This document shows, piece by piece, positions 9,075-17,492 of a DNA stretch of 64,000 nucleotides (positions within the stretch are counted from its first letter, which is position 1; every line of letters starts with the position of its first letter). Under the pieces are notes generated by a model. That model saw only the letters and a program-made list of their open reading frames with translations. It was not told where the DNA came from and ran no database searches. The stretch is from Nitrososphaeria archaeon (lineage in GTDB: Archaea; Thermoproteota; Nitrososphaeria; Geothermarchaeales; JDFR-13), in the NCBI GenBank assembly GCA_026982095.1, contig JALSHT010000006.1:124001-188000 (forward strand), read 5' to 3'. The translations under genes and the position numbers were made by a program.

Positions 9075-9447
9075 CTACCGCCCTGTATTGAGGCTGGTCT
9101 GTGACACAAGTTTCCTATTGGAGGTTGTTAGGAGGAGGTTGTTCACCGATATTATAGATAGGTTCACCCCCCTAGAGATATTCATTGTTAAACCCGTGTA
9201 TAAAGAGCTATATAGGCTTAAAGAAAGGGTTCCAGAGGCCAACGTCATACTATCGCTACTTGAGAAGTATGATTTCATCAAGTTGTTAGAGTATGGGGAG
9301 GGGGATGTGGCTGATGAGGCGGTATTGAGATTTGCATGTGAAAATGGATATGTCCTAGCCACGACTGATAGGGGGCTGAGGAGGAGGGCTATGGAGAGGG
9401 GGTGTAGAGTCTTGTTTATAAGGGGATCCTGGCTCTCCATGGAGTAA
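9058..9447 (+). CDS. PIN-domain protein (Fcf1/Utp24-like ribonuclease)
   Basis: A PIN domain is seen with acidic active-site residues in LVCDTSFLLE near the start, a mid-protein KELYRLK, and ATTDRGLRRRA near the end. Archaeal PIN proteins encoded beside aIF2gamma are related to Fcf1/Utp24-type rRNA-processing nucleases rather than VapC toxins, and there is no antitoxin gene here. The TTG at 9058 overlaps the aIF2gamma gene by 17 bases; TTG 9088 is another in-frame start. Function in rRNA maturation is inferred from family and context. Confidence 0.8.
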   Translation: MERYYSYRPVLRLVCDTSFLLEVVRRRLFTDIIDRFTPLEIFIVKPVYKELYRLKERVPEANVILSLLEKYDFIKLLEYGEGDVADEAVLRFACENGYVLATTDRGLRRRAMERGCRVLFIRGSWLSME

Positions 9448-9455
9448 ACTCTATA

Positions 9456-9469
9456 ATATTTAATTTAGT
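9456..9469 (+). promoter_or_regulatory. TATA box before the Rpo7-Spt4 operon
   Basis: AATATTTAATTTAG sits about 40-50 bases upstream of the Rpo7 ATG at 9509, in the only AT-rich stretch between the PIN gene and rpo7. The start codon follows CGGTGGTAGT. Confidence 0.45.
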
Positions 9470-9508
9470 TGTGTATAACACCTTTAATATTGGTCTCGGT
9501 GGTAGTAT

Positions 9509-10075
9509 ATGTTCTACAAGAGTAAGGTTCAGGATATAGTAAATATTAAGCCTAGCATGTTCAAGATGGATCTTCAGGAGGCTGCCTGGAGGCAGTTGCT
9601 ATATAAATACATTGGCCTCCCCATAGAGAACCTGGGATATGTAATAATGGTTGGAAAGCCTAAGGTGGATCCTCTAGGCAAGGTGGTTTCTGAGGATGGA
9701 TCCTCCAACCATAAGGCTGAGTTCTACGTCTACTCATTTATGCCGGAGAAGGGTGAGGTGGTTGAGGGGGTTGTGGTTGAGATACAAGATTTTGGGATCT
9801 TTGTAAGGATCGGTGAGATAGATGCCCTAGTGCATAAGACGTGGATTATGGGTGATGATAGGGTGGAGATAAATAAGAGGGAGAAGATGGTTGTCGGGAG
9901 GCAGACTAGGAGGATTATTAGGGTAGGGGATGTTGTTAGGGGTAGGGTAGCTGATGTTGCTATGCCTAGGAAAGGGACTAGGATGAAGATAGCCTTGAAC
10001 CTGAAGGATAAGTACCTGGGTAAGTTGGAGTGGATATATGATGAGTTGTCTAGTGAGAAGGTGAGTGGTGAGTAG
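9509..10075 (+). CDS. rpo7: DNA-directed RNA polymerase subunit Rpo7 (RpoE')
   Basis: Rpo7 forms the polymerase stalk with Rpo4 and helps promoter opening and transcript handling. The 188-residue product has the N-terminal tip domain (MFYKSKVQDIVNIKP) and a C-terminal S1/OB fold beginning PEKGEVVEGVVVEIQDFGIFVRIG. The order Rpo7-Spt4-dephospho-CoA kinase is conserved in archaea. It ends two bases before the Spt4 start. Confidence 0.97.
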   Translation: MFYKSKVQDIVNIKPSMFKMDLQEAAWRQLLYKYIGLPIENLGYVIMVGKPKVDPLGKVVSEDGSSNHKAEFYVYSFMPEKGEVVEGVVVEIQDFGIFVRIGEIDALVHKTWIMGDDRVEINKREKMVVGRQTRRIIRVGDVVRGRVADVAMPRKGTRMKIALNLKDKYLGKLEWIYDELSSEKVSGE

Positions 10076-10077
10076 AC

Positions 10078-10278
10078 GTGGCTAGGAGGAAGAGGTTCAA
10101 GGCGTGTAGGAAGTGTAAGGCGTTGAATGAGAATAATGCTAAGGAGTGTTGGAATTGCGGAGGCACTATATTCACTATCCACTGGGACGGCTTCGTAATA
10201 ATTATATCCGAGGACTCTATGGTTAAGGAGGCTATAGGGGCTGAGAAAGTGGGTTATTATGCGGTTAAGATCATTTAG
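10078..10278 (+). CDS. spt4: Transcription elongation factor Spt4 (RpoE'')
   Basis: Spt4 partners Spt5 and improves polymerase processivity. The 66-residue sequence has its zinc ribbon: CRKCKALN and CWNCGG, followed by HWDGFVIIISEDS. It starts with GTG two bases after Rpo7, and its last 20 bases overlap the next gene. Confidence 0.96.
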   Translation: MARRKRFKACRKCKALNENNAKECWNCGGTIFTIHWDGFVIIISEDSMVKEAIGAEKVGYYAVKII

Positions 10279-10807
10279 TGGTAGGCGATATGTAGACCTT
10301 CCTCGTGCTGTTAGGGAGAGGCTGTCTAAGCCTCTGGGGAGGCTATATGACAGTTTGGAGATGGCTCTGCTTAGGGAGAGGGTTTTAGAACTACATAGGG
10401 AGGGTGTAGATATAGCTACAGTGGGTGATAGAGTTACTAGGACCTTCCTTGGGTGGGGTATTACCCCCTCTATAGCAGTCGTGGACTGTCTAGAGAGGCG
10501 GAGACCTGTAGTGGGTATAGATTATAGCCTATTCAACATGGTTATAGATGTTGAGAATATTAGGGGGAGGGTAAACATAGCTATAATGGATCTGTTGGAA
10601 GATGTATATCTTCATAAGCCCATTGTTCTCCGGGTTAGTGGTGAGGAGGATCTGGTGGGTATACCTATAATCCTATTTATGAATAGTGGCTCACATGTAT
10701 ATTACGGTCAGCCCGGGATGGGTGTTGTAGAGGTATTGGTTGGGGATGACGTTAAGAGGTTTTTGAAGACCCTCTTGCCTAGTGGTGAGGTGGATGAAGT
10801 GGGATAG
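10259..10807 (+). CDS. GTP-dependent dephospho-CoA kinase (DUF359 family)
   Basis: DUF359 proteins were shown in Thermococcus to perform the last step of coenzyme A synthesis with GTP. The 182-residue protein fits: LSKPLGRLY, ATVGDRVTRTF, PSIAVVDCLERR, then NMVIDVENIRG and EEDLVGIPIILF, ending with a GQPGMGVV loop. Neighbouring Spt4 is the usual partner gene in archaea. It overlaps both neighbours. Confidence 0.9.
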   Translation: MRLRSFSGRRYVDLPRAVRERLSKPLGRLYDSLEMALLRERVLELHREGVDIATVGDRVTRTFLGWGITPSIAVVDCLERRRPVVGIDYSLFNMVIDVENIRGRVNIAIMDLLEDVYLHKPIVLRVSGEEDLVGIPIILFMNSGSHVYYGQPGMGVVEVLVGDDVKRFLKTLLPSGEVDEVG

Positions 10808-11501
10808 GGAGTTTACAATTGGGTTTGATGGGGTGTTGAATGCCTCGATAAATGGCCTGATATCTAAGAAGATGGCTTCTACAGGGTTTGAGAGGGTGTA
10901 TGACCTTGTTAAGATACTTGATGAGATATCTGGCATATCTGGTATTCCTTATCCGCCAGTGATAATCCTGCCTGAGGCCAGGGTTTTGGAGGATAGGGAG
11001 GGTGTATCCGCCATCATCTTCGCAAACATCAATTATAGAGTATATGGGGATAGGGTTAACCCAGTTGTGGAGACGTATCTCCCCCTCCTCCTATATGGTA
11101 AGAATCCTGTATTGAAGGCGATATTCGCCCATGAGCTTCTACACTATATCTATCTAGCTATAAAGTATTTGAGGGAGGAGAATCTGGTAAGTATAGATAT
11201 CTATACATCCAGCTTGGCGGGTATCGTCTTCATCGATGAGGTCTACCAGATTAGGCCTGAACTAGTCTTCTCCAAGTCACCTTCATACGTAAGGATCTTG
11301 ACAAATCTTGATAAGATATATAGTAAGTATAGGTTGGCGAGCCAGATAAAGAGGAACTGGATTGATAGGGGAAAGCCTACTAAGAAAGTATCCTCTAAGG
11401 ATATGAGGAGGCCTCTGGGGGCGGCCAACATGGCTAGGATGTACTTTCCCGATGTCGTTTTGGAGCGTGTCAGGGAGTTTATGGATCAATATGTCGGTTG
11501 A
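10794..11501 (+). CDS. HELLH metallopeptidase-like protein
   Basis: This protein of about 235 residues is of no family I can name. It carries AHELLHYIYLA, an HExxH-type zinc motif, about 100 residues in, and a downstream acidic stretch VFIDEVYQIRPE that could supply a third ligand. There is no signal peptide or membrane helix, so it is probably cytoplasmic. The C-terminal region is basic. It overlaps the dephospho-CoA kinase gene and the following kinase gene, suggesting one operon. ATG 10794 is preferred over GTG 10782. Protease activity is inferred from the motif only. Confidence 0.7.
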   Translation: MKWDREFTIGFDGVLNASINGLISKKMASTGFERVYDLVKILDEISGISGIPYPPVIILPEARVLEDREGVSAIIFANINYRVYGDRVNPVVETYLPLLLYGKNPVLKAIFAHELLHYIYLAIKYLREENLVSIDIYTSSLAGIVFIDEVYQIRPELVFSKSPSYVRILTNLDKIYSKYRLASQIKRNWIDRGKPTKKVSSKDMRRPLGAANMARMYFPDVVLERVREFMDQYVG

Positions 11502-13086
11502 ACCCTCTCTCAATGATATAATTTCAGTGGTTGGTTTTGAGCCATATGCAGTCATCCAGTATGGTAGTAGAGTTGCAGGATACGCATCACAAGATAGTGA
11601 CTACGACTATATCTATATAGTAGATGGGTATAAGCCTAGGATAAGATATGTATACCGTAGGGCTGGGGACATCTACCTGTCTATACTTGTGGTCGATAGA
11701 GTCTTCTTCGAGGAGGATATCGAGACTGGTGTTCACGGTGAATTCGTGGCTGGAAGGTTATATGGGGTGTATAAGCCACTCTATAATCGTGAGTACGTGG
11801 AGAGTATGGAGTTTATGTTGAAGAAGCGAGCTGTGTTGGAGGAGCTAAGCTTATTAAAAATTAAATATGGGGGGTTCCTAAGATATATGAAGATCCCCCT
11901 AAAGTACTTCCTTCTATCGAGGCTTTGGAAGAGGATTATGGCATACCCCCCCGTTAGATACAGTTATTACAAGATGTTTTATGGCTCTAGGGGGGCTGAG
12001 AACTTTAGGCTTGCCCTGGAGAAGTTTGAAGCTGCATGTAGAGAGTATATGGAGGAGGGTCTCCTAAGCCTCGTGGATGGGTATGTAGTGGATGTAGATG
12101 TCTCCAGAGTACCGTCCTCTCCATCTGAAGTAGTTAAGTATTTGGTTAGGGGACTATCCATGTACTATACCCATGGTATGTCTGCATCGGTTGGGATAGA
12201 TGTATTTTTGGACGAGCTTAGGAGCAAGTTGTCGAGAGGTGGTGAAAGCATAAGGATACCTAGGGAGTTGGAGAACCCTGAGATAACGTTGTCTATGGAT
12301 AGATGCTTCTTTACAGTGGAGGACCTGGATATTGAGTCGATAGTAAAGTCTATATTTGGTCCAGGAGCGAGGGTCATCGCCATTAGGAGGAAGGGGTTGT
12401 TAAGCAGCCTAAGCCTTGTGGATGTGGATCTGGATGGCGGTGTTAAGAGGCTGGTGGTTAAAAAGTTTCCTCTATACAGCTCACTACTTAAGTGGATCTG
12501 GATATTTACATGGCTATATGGATATAAATACTTTGAGGTGGATCCTACCAGGAGGATGTTTAGAGAGTTTCACGGGCTCTTCATGCTCAGGGATAGGGGG
12601 TTCAAGGTTCCCAAGGTTTATGGGGTTGTATGGCCTGAGAGGTTGATTATAGAGGAATATATAGAGGGGACTAGGCTGGATAAGTATGACGATACGGAGG
12701 ATGGGTATCTAAAGTATGGCTACCTAATAGGTAGGATTCATAGGGAGCTGGGGGTCTCCATAGGTGATACGAAGCCTCAGAACGTTATTATATCTGGTGG
12801 GGAGCCTTACATCGTGGATCTTGAGCAGTTCGGGTTGGATACTAATTTAGAGTGGGATCTGGGTGAGGCGATGCTATATAGCTTTATACTGGGTAGGAGG
12901 TGGGGGGAGGTGGAGCAGATAGTTAAGAGCTTTTTAACAGGATACCTCTCTGCCTGCGGGTCGTGTATAGACGTTCTGGAGCGGATATTGAGTCCGAGGA
13001 TAATTATCGCCTTCGCCCCTCTCGTCCCTCTAAACATTATATATAGGATTAGGAAGTCTATAGATAGGCTACTACTCAGCTCTTGA
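11491..13086 (+). CDS. Nucleotidyltransferase domain fused to Bud32/RIO-like kinase
   Basis: The protein has about 531 residues in two recognisable parts. At the N-terminus [19 protein letters not shown] matches the GS...DxD motif of the polymerase-beta-type nucleotidyltransferases. The C-terminal half is a small protein-kinase fold: a possible beta-3 lysine in [14 protein letters not shown] hinge, [10 protein letters not shown] as the catalytic loop and YIVDLEQFG as the metal loop. The usual HGD is reduced to GD. Between them is a helical region of about 150 residues. ATG 11491 overlaps the upstream gene by 11 bases; the open frame reaches back to 11452. It is not canonical Bud32, which is shorter. 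The substrate is unknown. Confidence 0.75.
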   Translation: MSVEPSLNDIISVVGFEPYAVIQYGSRVAGYASQDSDYDYIYIVDGYKPRIRYVYRRAGDIYLSILVVDRVFFEEDIETGVHGEFVAGRLYGVYKPLYNREYVESMEFMLKKRAVLEELSLLKIKYGGFLRYMKIPLKYFLLSRLWKRIMAYPPVRYSYYKMFYGSRGAENFRLALEKFEAACREYMEEGLLSLVDGYVVDVDVSRVPSSPSEVVKYLVRGLSMYYTHGMSASVGIDVFLDELRSKLSRGGESIRIPRELENPEITLSMDRCFFTVEDLDIESIVKSIFGPGARVIAIRRKGLLSSLSLVDVDLDGGVKRLVVKKFPLYSSLLKWIWIFTWLYGYKYFEVDPTRRMFREFHGLFMLRDRGFKVPKVYGVVWPERLIIEEYIEGTRLDKYDDTEDGYLKYGYLIGRIHRELGVSIGDTKPQNVIISGGEPYIVDLEQFGLDTNLEWDLGEAMLYSFILGRRWGEVEQIVKSFLTGYLSACGSCIDVLERILSPRIIIAFAPLVPLNIIYRIRKSIDRLLLSS

Positions 13087-13267
13087 ACTCGGTATATCCA
13101 CACTTTCCACAGCTGTATCTGTCTGGGTGTTCCGCCATGTAGACTCCCCTGCCACACCTGGGGCAGAAGCGTCTAAGCCTCTTTAGGGAGTCTCCTTCTA
13201 ATGTGTAGAAGCTCCAGACCTTTGGACTGGGCCTCTTTCTCCTAGGCTTTGGATTCTTCTTCGCCAC
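13076..13267 (-). CDS. rps27ae: 30S ribosomal protein S27ae
   Basis: The 63-residue zinc-ribbon ribosomal protein has [27 protein letters not shown]. As in other archaea it lacks the ubiquitin fusion found in eukaryotes. It follows and overlaps rps24e by 26 bases, and its 3' end overlaps the convergent kinase gene by 11 bases. Confidence 0.97.
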   Translation of the reverse strand: MAKKNPKPRRKRPSPKVWSFYTLEGDSLKRLRRFCPRCGRGVYMAEHPDRYSCGKCGYTEFKS

Positions 13268-13580
13268 CAGCCTTCACCTTCCACCTCTTACTTGGCTCTA
13301 TGGTGCTCCAGTCAATACCGTTGGGATAATAGTATATTGTGGCTACTGTATAGCCCATGCCCGTATATGTTTCTAGGGATGCTACGAATACCTTGTCTCT
13401 CTCCAACCCCATCCTCTCAACCACATGCCTCACTACGGTTTCCCTAGATGGTGTGGCCTCGCCACCATGTCTAAACCCTAGCCTATACTCCCTCCTATCT
13501 AGAAATGGGTTATCTCTCTCAGATATGACCTCCACCTCCATCTCATACTCTAGAGTAAGGTATCTAGATATATAAAGCAT
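13242..13580 (-). CDS. rps24e: 30S ribosomal protein S24e
   Basis: The 112-residue S24e begins [19 protein letters not shown] (the second Met; the frame reaches about 13 residues further upstream). It contains [16 protein letters not shown] and the C-terminal [13 protein letters not shown]. In archaea S24e and S27ae usually follow the Spt4/dephospho-CoA kinase genes on the same strand. Here they are on the opposite strand, separated by the HELLH and kinase-fusion genes. Confidence 0.96.
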   Translation of the reverse strand: MLYISRYLTLEYEMEVEVISERDNPFLDRREYRLGFRHGGEATPSRETVVRHVVERMGLERDKVFVASLETYTGMGYTVATIYYYPNGIDWSTIEPSKRWKVKAGGEEESKA

Positions 13581-13650
13581 ATGGTGTGTAGAGGCTCTAG
13601 ACTGTGACCGTCCTGACTCTCTCAGTGGACATACAAATTGTACCTAAGCC

Positions 13651-13676
13651 TTATATATCATCTAGGCGGATGATAT
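13651..13676. promoter_or_regulatory. TATA box with overlapping perfect inverted repeat upstream of the S-layer gene
   Basis: TTATATAT at 13651-13658 is positioned for a start around 13680. It overlaps a perfect 8-base inverted repeat, ATATCATC - 6 bases - GATGATAT (13655-13676). A palindrome that covers a TATA box is the classical layout of an archaeal repressor site; alternatively it forms a hairpin in the leader. The TrmB-type regulator encoded at 17489-18769 is the obvious candidate ligand, but nothing in the sequence proves it. Confidence 0.6.
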
Positions 13677-13704
13677 GGATACGCCTCTAGTTTAAGAGGT
13701 GAGT

Positions 13705-16700
13705 ATGGCAGTGAATAGGTTGGTTATATTATCCGTCTTCTTGATAGCTACTCTGCTTGCATCGCCGCTTTTCAACGTAGGGTTTACCAGCGCTATGCAT
13801 AACTCAAACCCTGAGAAGGCCAGAGCTTGGTTCTTCCCATCAGCTGATCCAGTGCCTATATTCCCAGGTGATAGTCCAAGTCTACTAACGCTGTGGGTTG
13901 TGGAGACTAAGGGATCTGGAATAGACTATATAGACAGGGTTGAGGTTGTAATGCAGGGGCCCCCTTACCCCTATGTATTGGGAGGGGCAGAGGTATACGC
14001 TTTTGACAACGACACAAATACATGGTCTTTAGTATCTGGAACTGGTACTGGAGATTGGCAGGTGACATCGCTTCTAGATGGTGGTACGGTAATAGGGTTT
14101 AGGATAGACTGGGTCGGAGGGGCTGGTACACAACTTAACAACTATACCGGAGCAGTAGGTGATGTAAATGCGTTTGAAGTACTGGTTGTGAAACTCATTG
14201 TAAATGGTTATGCAAATCCATCTGAAGCATTGGTTGGCACTACAAATACATGGATAGTCACGACAAGGTGGGATTCGGGAGACAGCTTAATAATGTATAT
14301 TCCACACACAGTCGACAACTCGCCACCAGATGTGCAGTTGACACCCTCCACTGCAAGCCTGCTATCAGCCCCAGTGATCAACACCCTCCTGTTTGACTTT
14401 AACGTGACAGCTACAGACAACGTGTTTACATCGGGTGTTAACGCTAGTGAGTATGGGTCGTTTATAACCAATGGATCTATAGTCAACGTCACAGCTATAG
14501 GGTCTCCCAACGACATAAATACGTTTACATCGTGGAATGTATATGTCAACTTCTGGATTAACGCCTCCCTTAAGAGGGACTTCCTCGCAGGAGGGACAAA
14601 CTATGGCCCCTTTGACTTCGAGCCCAACAGTAGGCCACCTCCAGCGCCAGATAGATCTGCATTCAATGGTTACGTAACAGGTAATACTTTCACAGATGCT
14701 CAGAACGAGTCAATCCCAATTGCAGAGTCCACTGAGGGAGAGTATGGATACATATGGTTGATACTGGCAATATTCATCCAGGCAGATCTAATTCCAACTG
14801 GCACATCAGCTTTAGACAGTAACTACACCTATGTAGATCTCATGTTATATGACCCCAGCACAGGCGTCTTCTATGCTAATGTAAACCTTGGCCTAGCAGT
14901 TAGGGTTGGAGGAGGTGGACCTTTAACTCTGGGTGGCGCGGCAGGTCTGCTACAGTCTGCGGATCTAACCTTTGTAGTGTGGGCTGCAGACGGTACACTA
15001 GATCACCACAAGGATTGGAACATGTCTGATGGGAATCCAGCTTTGTTGAACGATTATAACGACACTGTATCTGCTGATGTAGGTGGGGCTAGGAACTGGT
15101 ATAACGAGAGACTGTTTATATGGACTGCCCAGCTGGACTTGAATAAGGCACCTGTCGTCGCACAGCTTAACAATGTTGGCTTCGCTGTCTTTCCCAACGG
15201 CTTTATACACGCACCTGAGCCTGGACCCGTGATAGCGCCCGGCACCTTCCCGAACCACATAAACTATAGGACTGCCTTCTTCAACTTCACTTGGATGTGG
15301 GATCCATTATACGGGGCTGATCCAACAGCGCTGGAGTGGAATATTACTATATCAAGGTGGGACGGAACTAACTGGATCACCGTGATCAGTGACACTCTGC
15401 CAGCAAGTCCAGCGGTATCGACATACACATATCTGTTCGACATTATACAGTTCGGGACTGGTAACTACTCGATACACCTCTACCTGAGGGATCTAGGAGG
15501 AGTAGGTGCTCCAGGTGAGGGCTTCCTATTCGTAGCAGGGCAAGAGGTTAGGTGGGAGTTCAACGTCACATACTTCCTGGTAGTCTACATCAACAACAAT
15601 CCACAGAGCCTATGGGCTAATGGACCCGGTATGTGGGAAGAATTCTACCAGGATGAGACGGTATTCATATCTATACAGACCTTTGGAACTAAGAAGGATG
15701 GGTCTCCGCTAAACTGGGCTGACTATGATGTGAACATTACTGTGTGGCTCCAGACAGGTGCCCCACCCGCAGTGGGAACGGCTGCTGTATATATGGCGAA
15801 TATGGATAATCCCACCAGCACAACACCAACATATGCATGGTGGAACTTTACAGTTGATGTACTTAACGATCTAGGAGGTGTTGTAGGTGTATATAACGTT
15901 ACTGCTTCATGGGTTAATACAACAGCATCCCCACAGTTCCAGGTAGACAACAACTTCAACATACCACTCCCGCCACCTAATGAGGAGTCCACATTTATAG
16001 TGAAGGCCAGGATATTCCTACACTTCTGGGTATACGATGATTTATACAGCACTGGTGAGACAGCAACATTCTTCGCACACGTTGCTAACATCAACTGGCC
16101 TGCACCAGGCAGCAACGTGCCAGGAGCATTGGTCGCATACGATGTATTCAGAGATGATAATGGTCTTCCAGTAGCGACTGGATTCGGAGTGTCAAACGCA
16201 AACGGCTTTGTAGTGCCATCACTCTTCGGAGAGATAGTGTTTGGTACTGAGATAGGTGATGACTGGGCTCCAGGGCTCTACAATGTGAATGCTACAGCAT
16301 ACTATAACCAGTCGCCAGGCTTCTGGTTCGATCCAGCTATCCCAGGTTGGGTACAGGTATTTGCGGTGTCTACAGACTCTGCCTCAGACCAGTTCGAGGT
16401 ATGGGTATTTAGAGATGAGAATGTGACACAAGGCTTCGACGATCTGTTCACAGCTTTGAACGGCTTATCCGATGATGTAAGTAGCTTGGCAGACTCTCTA
16501 AACGATGTTTTGGACGTTCTCAACAATAACGTGCTTCCTACACTGTCCGATATAATGGATCAGCTATCTGGCCTGTCTACGACAATAGCGGATCTAAATG
16601 CTGCGGTATCTGACCTACAGGGTGCTGTAGCCGATCTACAGGATACTGTGGCCGCCCTAAGTGATATTCAGGCTGCTCTTGACAGTCTCGCCTCACAGGT

Positions 16701-17169
16701 ATCTGGTATCTCAAATACATTATCAGATTTGCAGAACGCTGTTGACAACGTTGCAGCGGCGGTAGATGCTGTCCAGGGTTCACTGGATGATTTGGCTGGT
16801 CAGGTTGCAGCGATTGCAGATAGCATGGGCCAGTTGATGAATGATGTCGACGGGTTATCCAGCGATGTATCAAGCATAATGAATGCTGTCTCAAACCTAC
16901 AATCCACGGTTGACGACTTATCAGCAGCTGTCGAGGATGTCCAGGGCTCGCTAGATGAGATATCAAGCGCTTTAGATGGTTTATCCAGCGATGTTGGACA
17001 GGGCTTCGATAACTTGGAGCAGGCATTGGGTGATCTTGAGACTAGTCTAAGTGACAAGATAGATGTGGCCGCTGGCGATTTGAACAGTATGTCAATGATC
17101 CAAATGGTGCTGGTTATCATAGTACTGGCTGTATCTGCGTTAACAGCTTTCAAAGTGTTTAAAGCCTAA
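13705..17169 (+). CDS. S-layer-like surface protein with coiled-coil stalk and membrane anchor
   Basis: This is a protein of about 1,154 residues with an N-terminal signal peptide (LVILSVFLIATLLASPLF). A long beta-rich ectodomain (about 30-905) is loaded with Thr/Ser/Asn/aromatic residues, has many N-x-S/T sequons and almost no Cys. From about 910 to 1120 it changes to a regular coiled coil with repeated short Leu-Ser-Asp motifs, then ends in one membrane helix (MIQMVLVIIVLAVSALTAF) and KVFKA. Crenarchaeal S-layers usually split lattice (SlaA) and coiled-coil stalk (SlaB); this one joins both. ATG 13705 suits the AGAGGTG site better than GTG 13699. The ectodomain has no Pfam-like repeat I recognise. 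Confidence 0.85.
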   Translation: MAVNRLVILSVFLIATLLASPLFNVGFTSAMHNSNPEKARAWFFPSADPVPIFPGDSPSLLTLWVVETKGSGIDYIDRVEVVMQGPPYPYVLGGAEVYAFDNDTNTWSLVSGTGTGDWQVTSLLDGGTVIGFRIDWVGGAGTQLNNYTGAVGDVNAFEVLVVKLIVNGYANPSEALVGTTNTWIVTTRWDSGDSLIMYIPHTVDNSPPDVQLTPSTASLLSAPVINTLLFDFNVTATDNVFTSGVNASEYGSFITNGSIVNVTAIGSPNDINTFTSWNVYVNFWINASLKRDFLAGGTNYGPFDFEPNSRPPPAPDRSAFNGYVTGNTFTDAQNESIPIAESTEGEYGYIWLILAIFIQADLIPTGTSALDSNYTYVDLMLYDPSTGVFYANVNLGLAVRVGGGGPLTLGGAAGLLQSADLTFVVWAADGTLDHHKDWNMSDGNPALLNDYNDTVSADVGGARNWYNERLFIWTAQLDLNKAPVVAQLNNVGFAVFPNGFIHAPEPGPVIAPGTFPNHINYRTAFFNFTWMWDPLYGADPTALEWNITISRWDGTNWITVISDTLPASPAVSTYTYLFDIIQFGTGNYSIHLYLRDLGGVGAPGEGFLFVAGQEVRWEFNVTYFLVVYINNNPQSLWANGPGMWEEFYQDETVFISIQTFGTKKDGSPLNWADYDVNITVWLQTGAPPAVGTAAVYMANMDNPTSTTPTYAWWNFTVDVLNDLGGVVGVYNVTASWVNTTASPQFQVDNNFNIPLPPPNEESTFIVKARIFLHFWVYDDLYSTGETATFFAHVANINWPAPGSNVPGALVAYDVFRDDNGLPVATGFGVSNANGFVVPSLFGEIVFGTEIGDDWAPGLYNVNATAYYNQSPGFWFDPAIPGWVQVFAVSTDSASDQFEVWVFRDENVTQGFDDLFTALNGLSDDVSSLADSLNDVLDVLNNNVLPTLSDIMDQLSGLSTTIADLNAAVSDLQGAVADLQDTVAALSDIQAALDSLASQVSGISNTLSDLQNAVDNVAAAVDAVQGSLDDLAGQVAAIADSMGQLMNDVDGLSSDVSSIMNAVSNLQSTVDDLSAAVEDVQGSLDEISSALDGLSSDVGQGFDNLEQALGDLETSLSDKIDVAAGDLNSMSMIQMVLVIIVLAVSALTAFKVFKA

Positions 17170-17174
17170 TACCC

Positions 17175-17203
17175 CCTCTCCTTTTTTACATGTAAAGTTT
17201 TTT
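17175..17203 (+). terminator. T-rich transcription terminator after the S-layer gene
   Basis: Two T runs, CCTTTTTTAC and GTTTTTTCTC, directly follow the stop codon of the S-layer gene. Oligo-T on the coding strand is the archaeal termination signal, and a highly expressed surface-protein gene is where one would expect it. Confidence 0.6.
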
Positions 17204-17261
17204 CTCGATACACATCCTTTATTACGTATATGGTGGTTATCAATTGTTTTGGTGGATATCT

Positions 17262-17492
17262 ATGTCGCCTAGAACTGCCTACACAATAGTGGCACTAATA
17301 GGGTTTATCCTTGGCGTAGCGATATACGTTGTGGCTGCACTGGTTATCCCATTCTTGATAGATACGCTTCCAATGCTGGCGGAGCTGTTCACCAGGTATC
17401 AGCATGTTATTGGCGCCCTGGTATCAGGGTTGGTGGGGAGTCTAGTGGCTATTGTACTAGCGTATATATGGGCTTCTAGGTCAGAGTTCTAA
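17262..17492 (+). CDS. Small two-helix membrane protein next to the S-layer gene
   Basis: The 76-residue product has two hydrophobic segments, AYTIVALIGFILGVAIYVVA and HVIGALVSGLVGSLVAIVLA, and a short tail ASRSEF. ATG 17262 lies six bases after GGTGG; the open frame begins at TTG 17244. No family is recognised. Placed 90 bases after the S-layer gene but behind a terminator, it may be an envelope component or an anchor partner. Confidence 0.65.
   Translation: MSPRTAYTIVALIGFILGVAIYVVAALVIPFLIDTLPMLAELFTRYQHVIGALVSGLVGSLVAIVLAYIWASRSEF

Noticed and set aside
16577..17026. 149-residue open frame opposite the coiled-coil stalk of the S-layer gene
   Set aside because: It is a Gln/His/Pro-rich shadow created by the repetitive coding sequence on the plus strand; no start signal or family.
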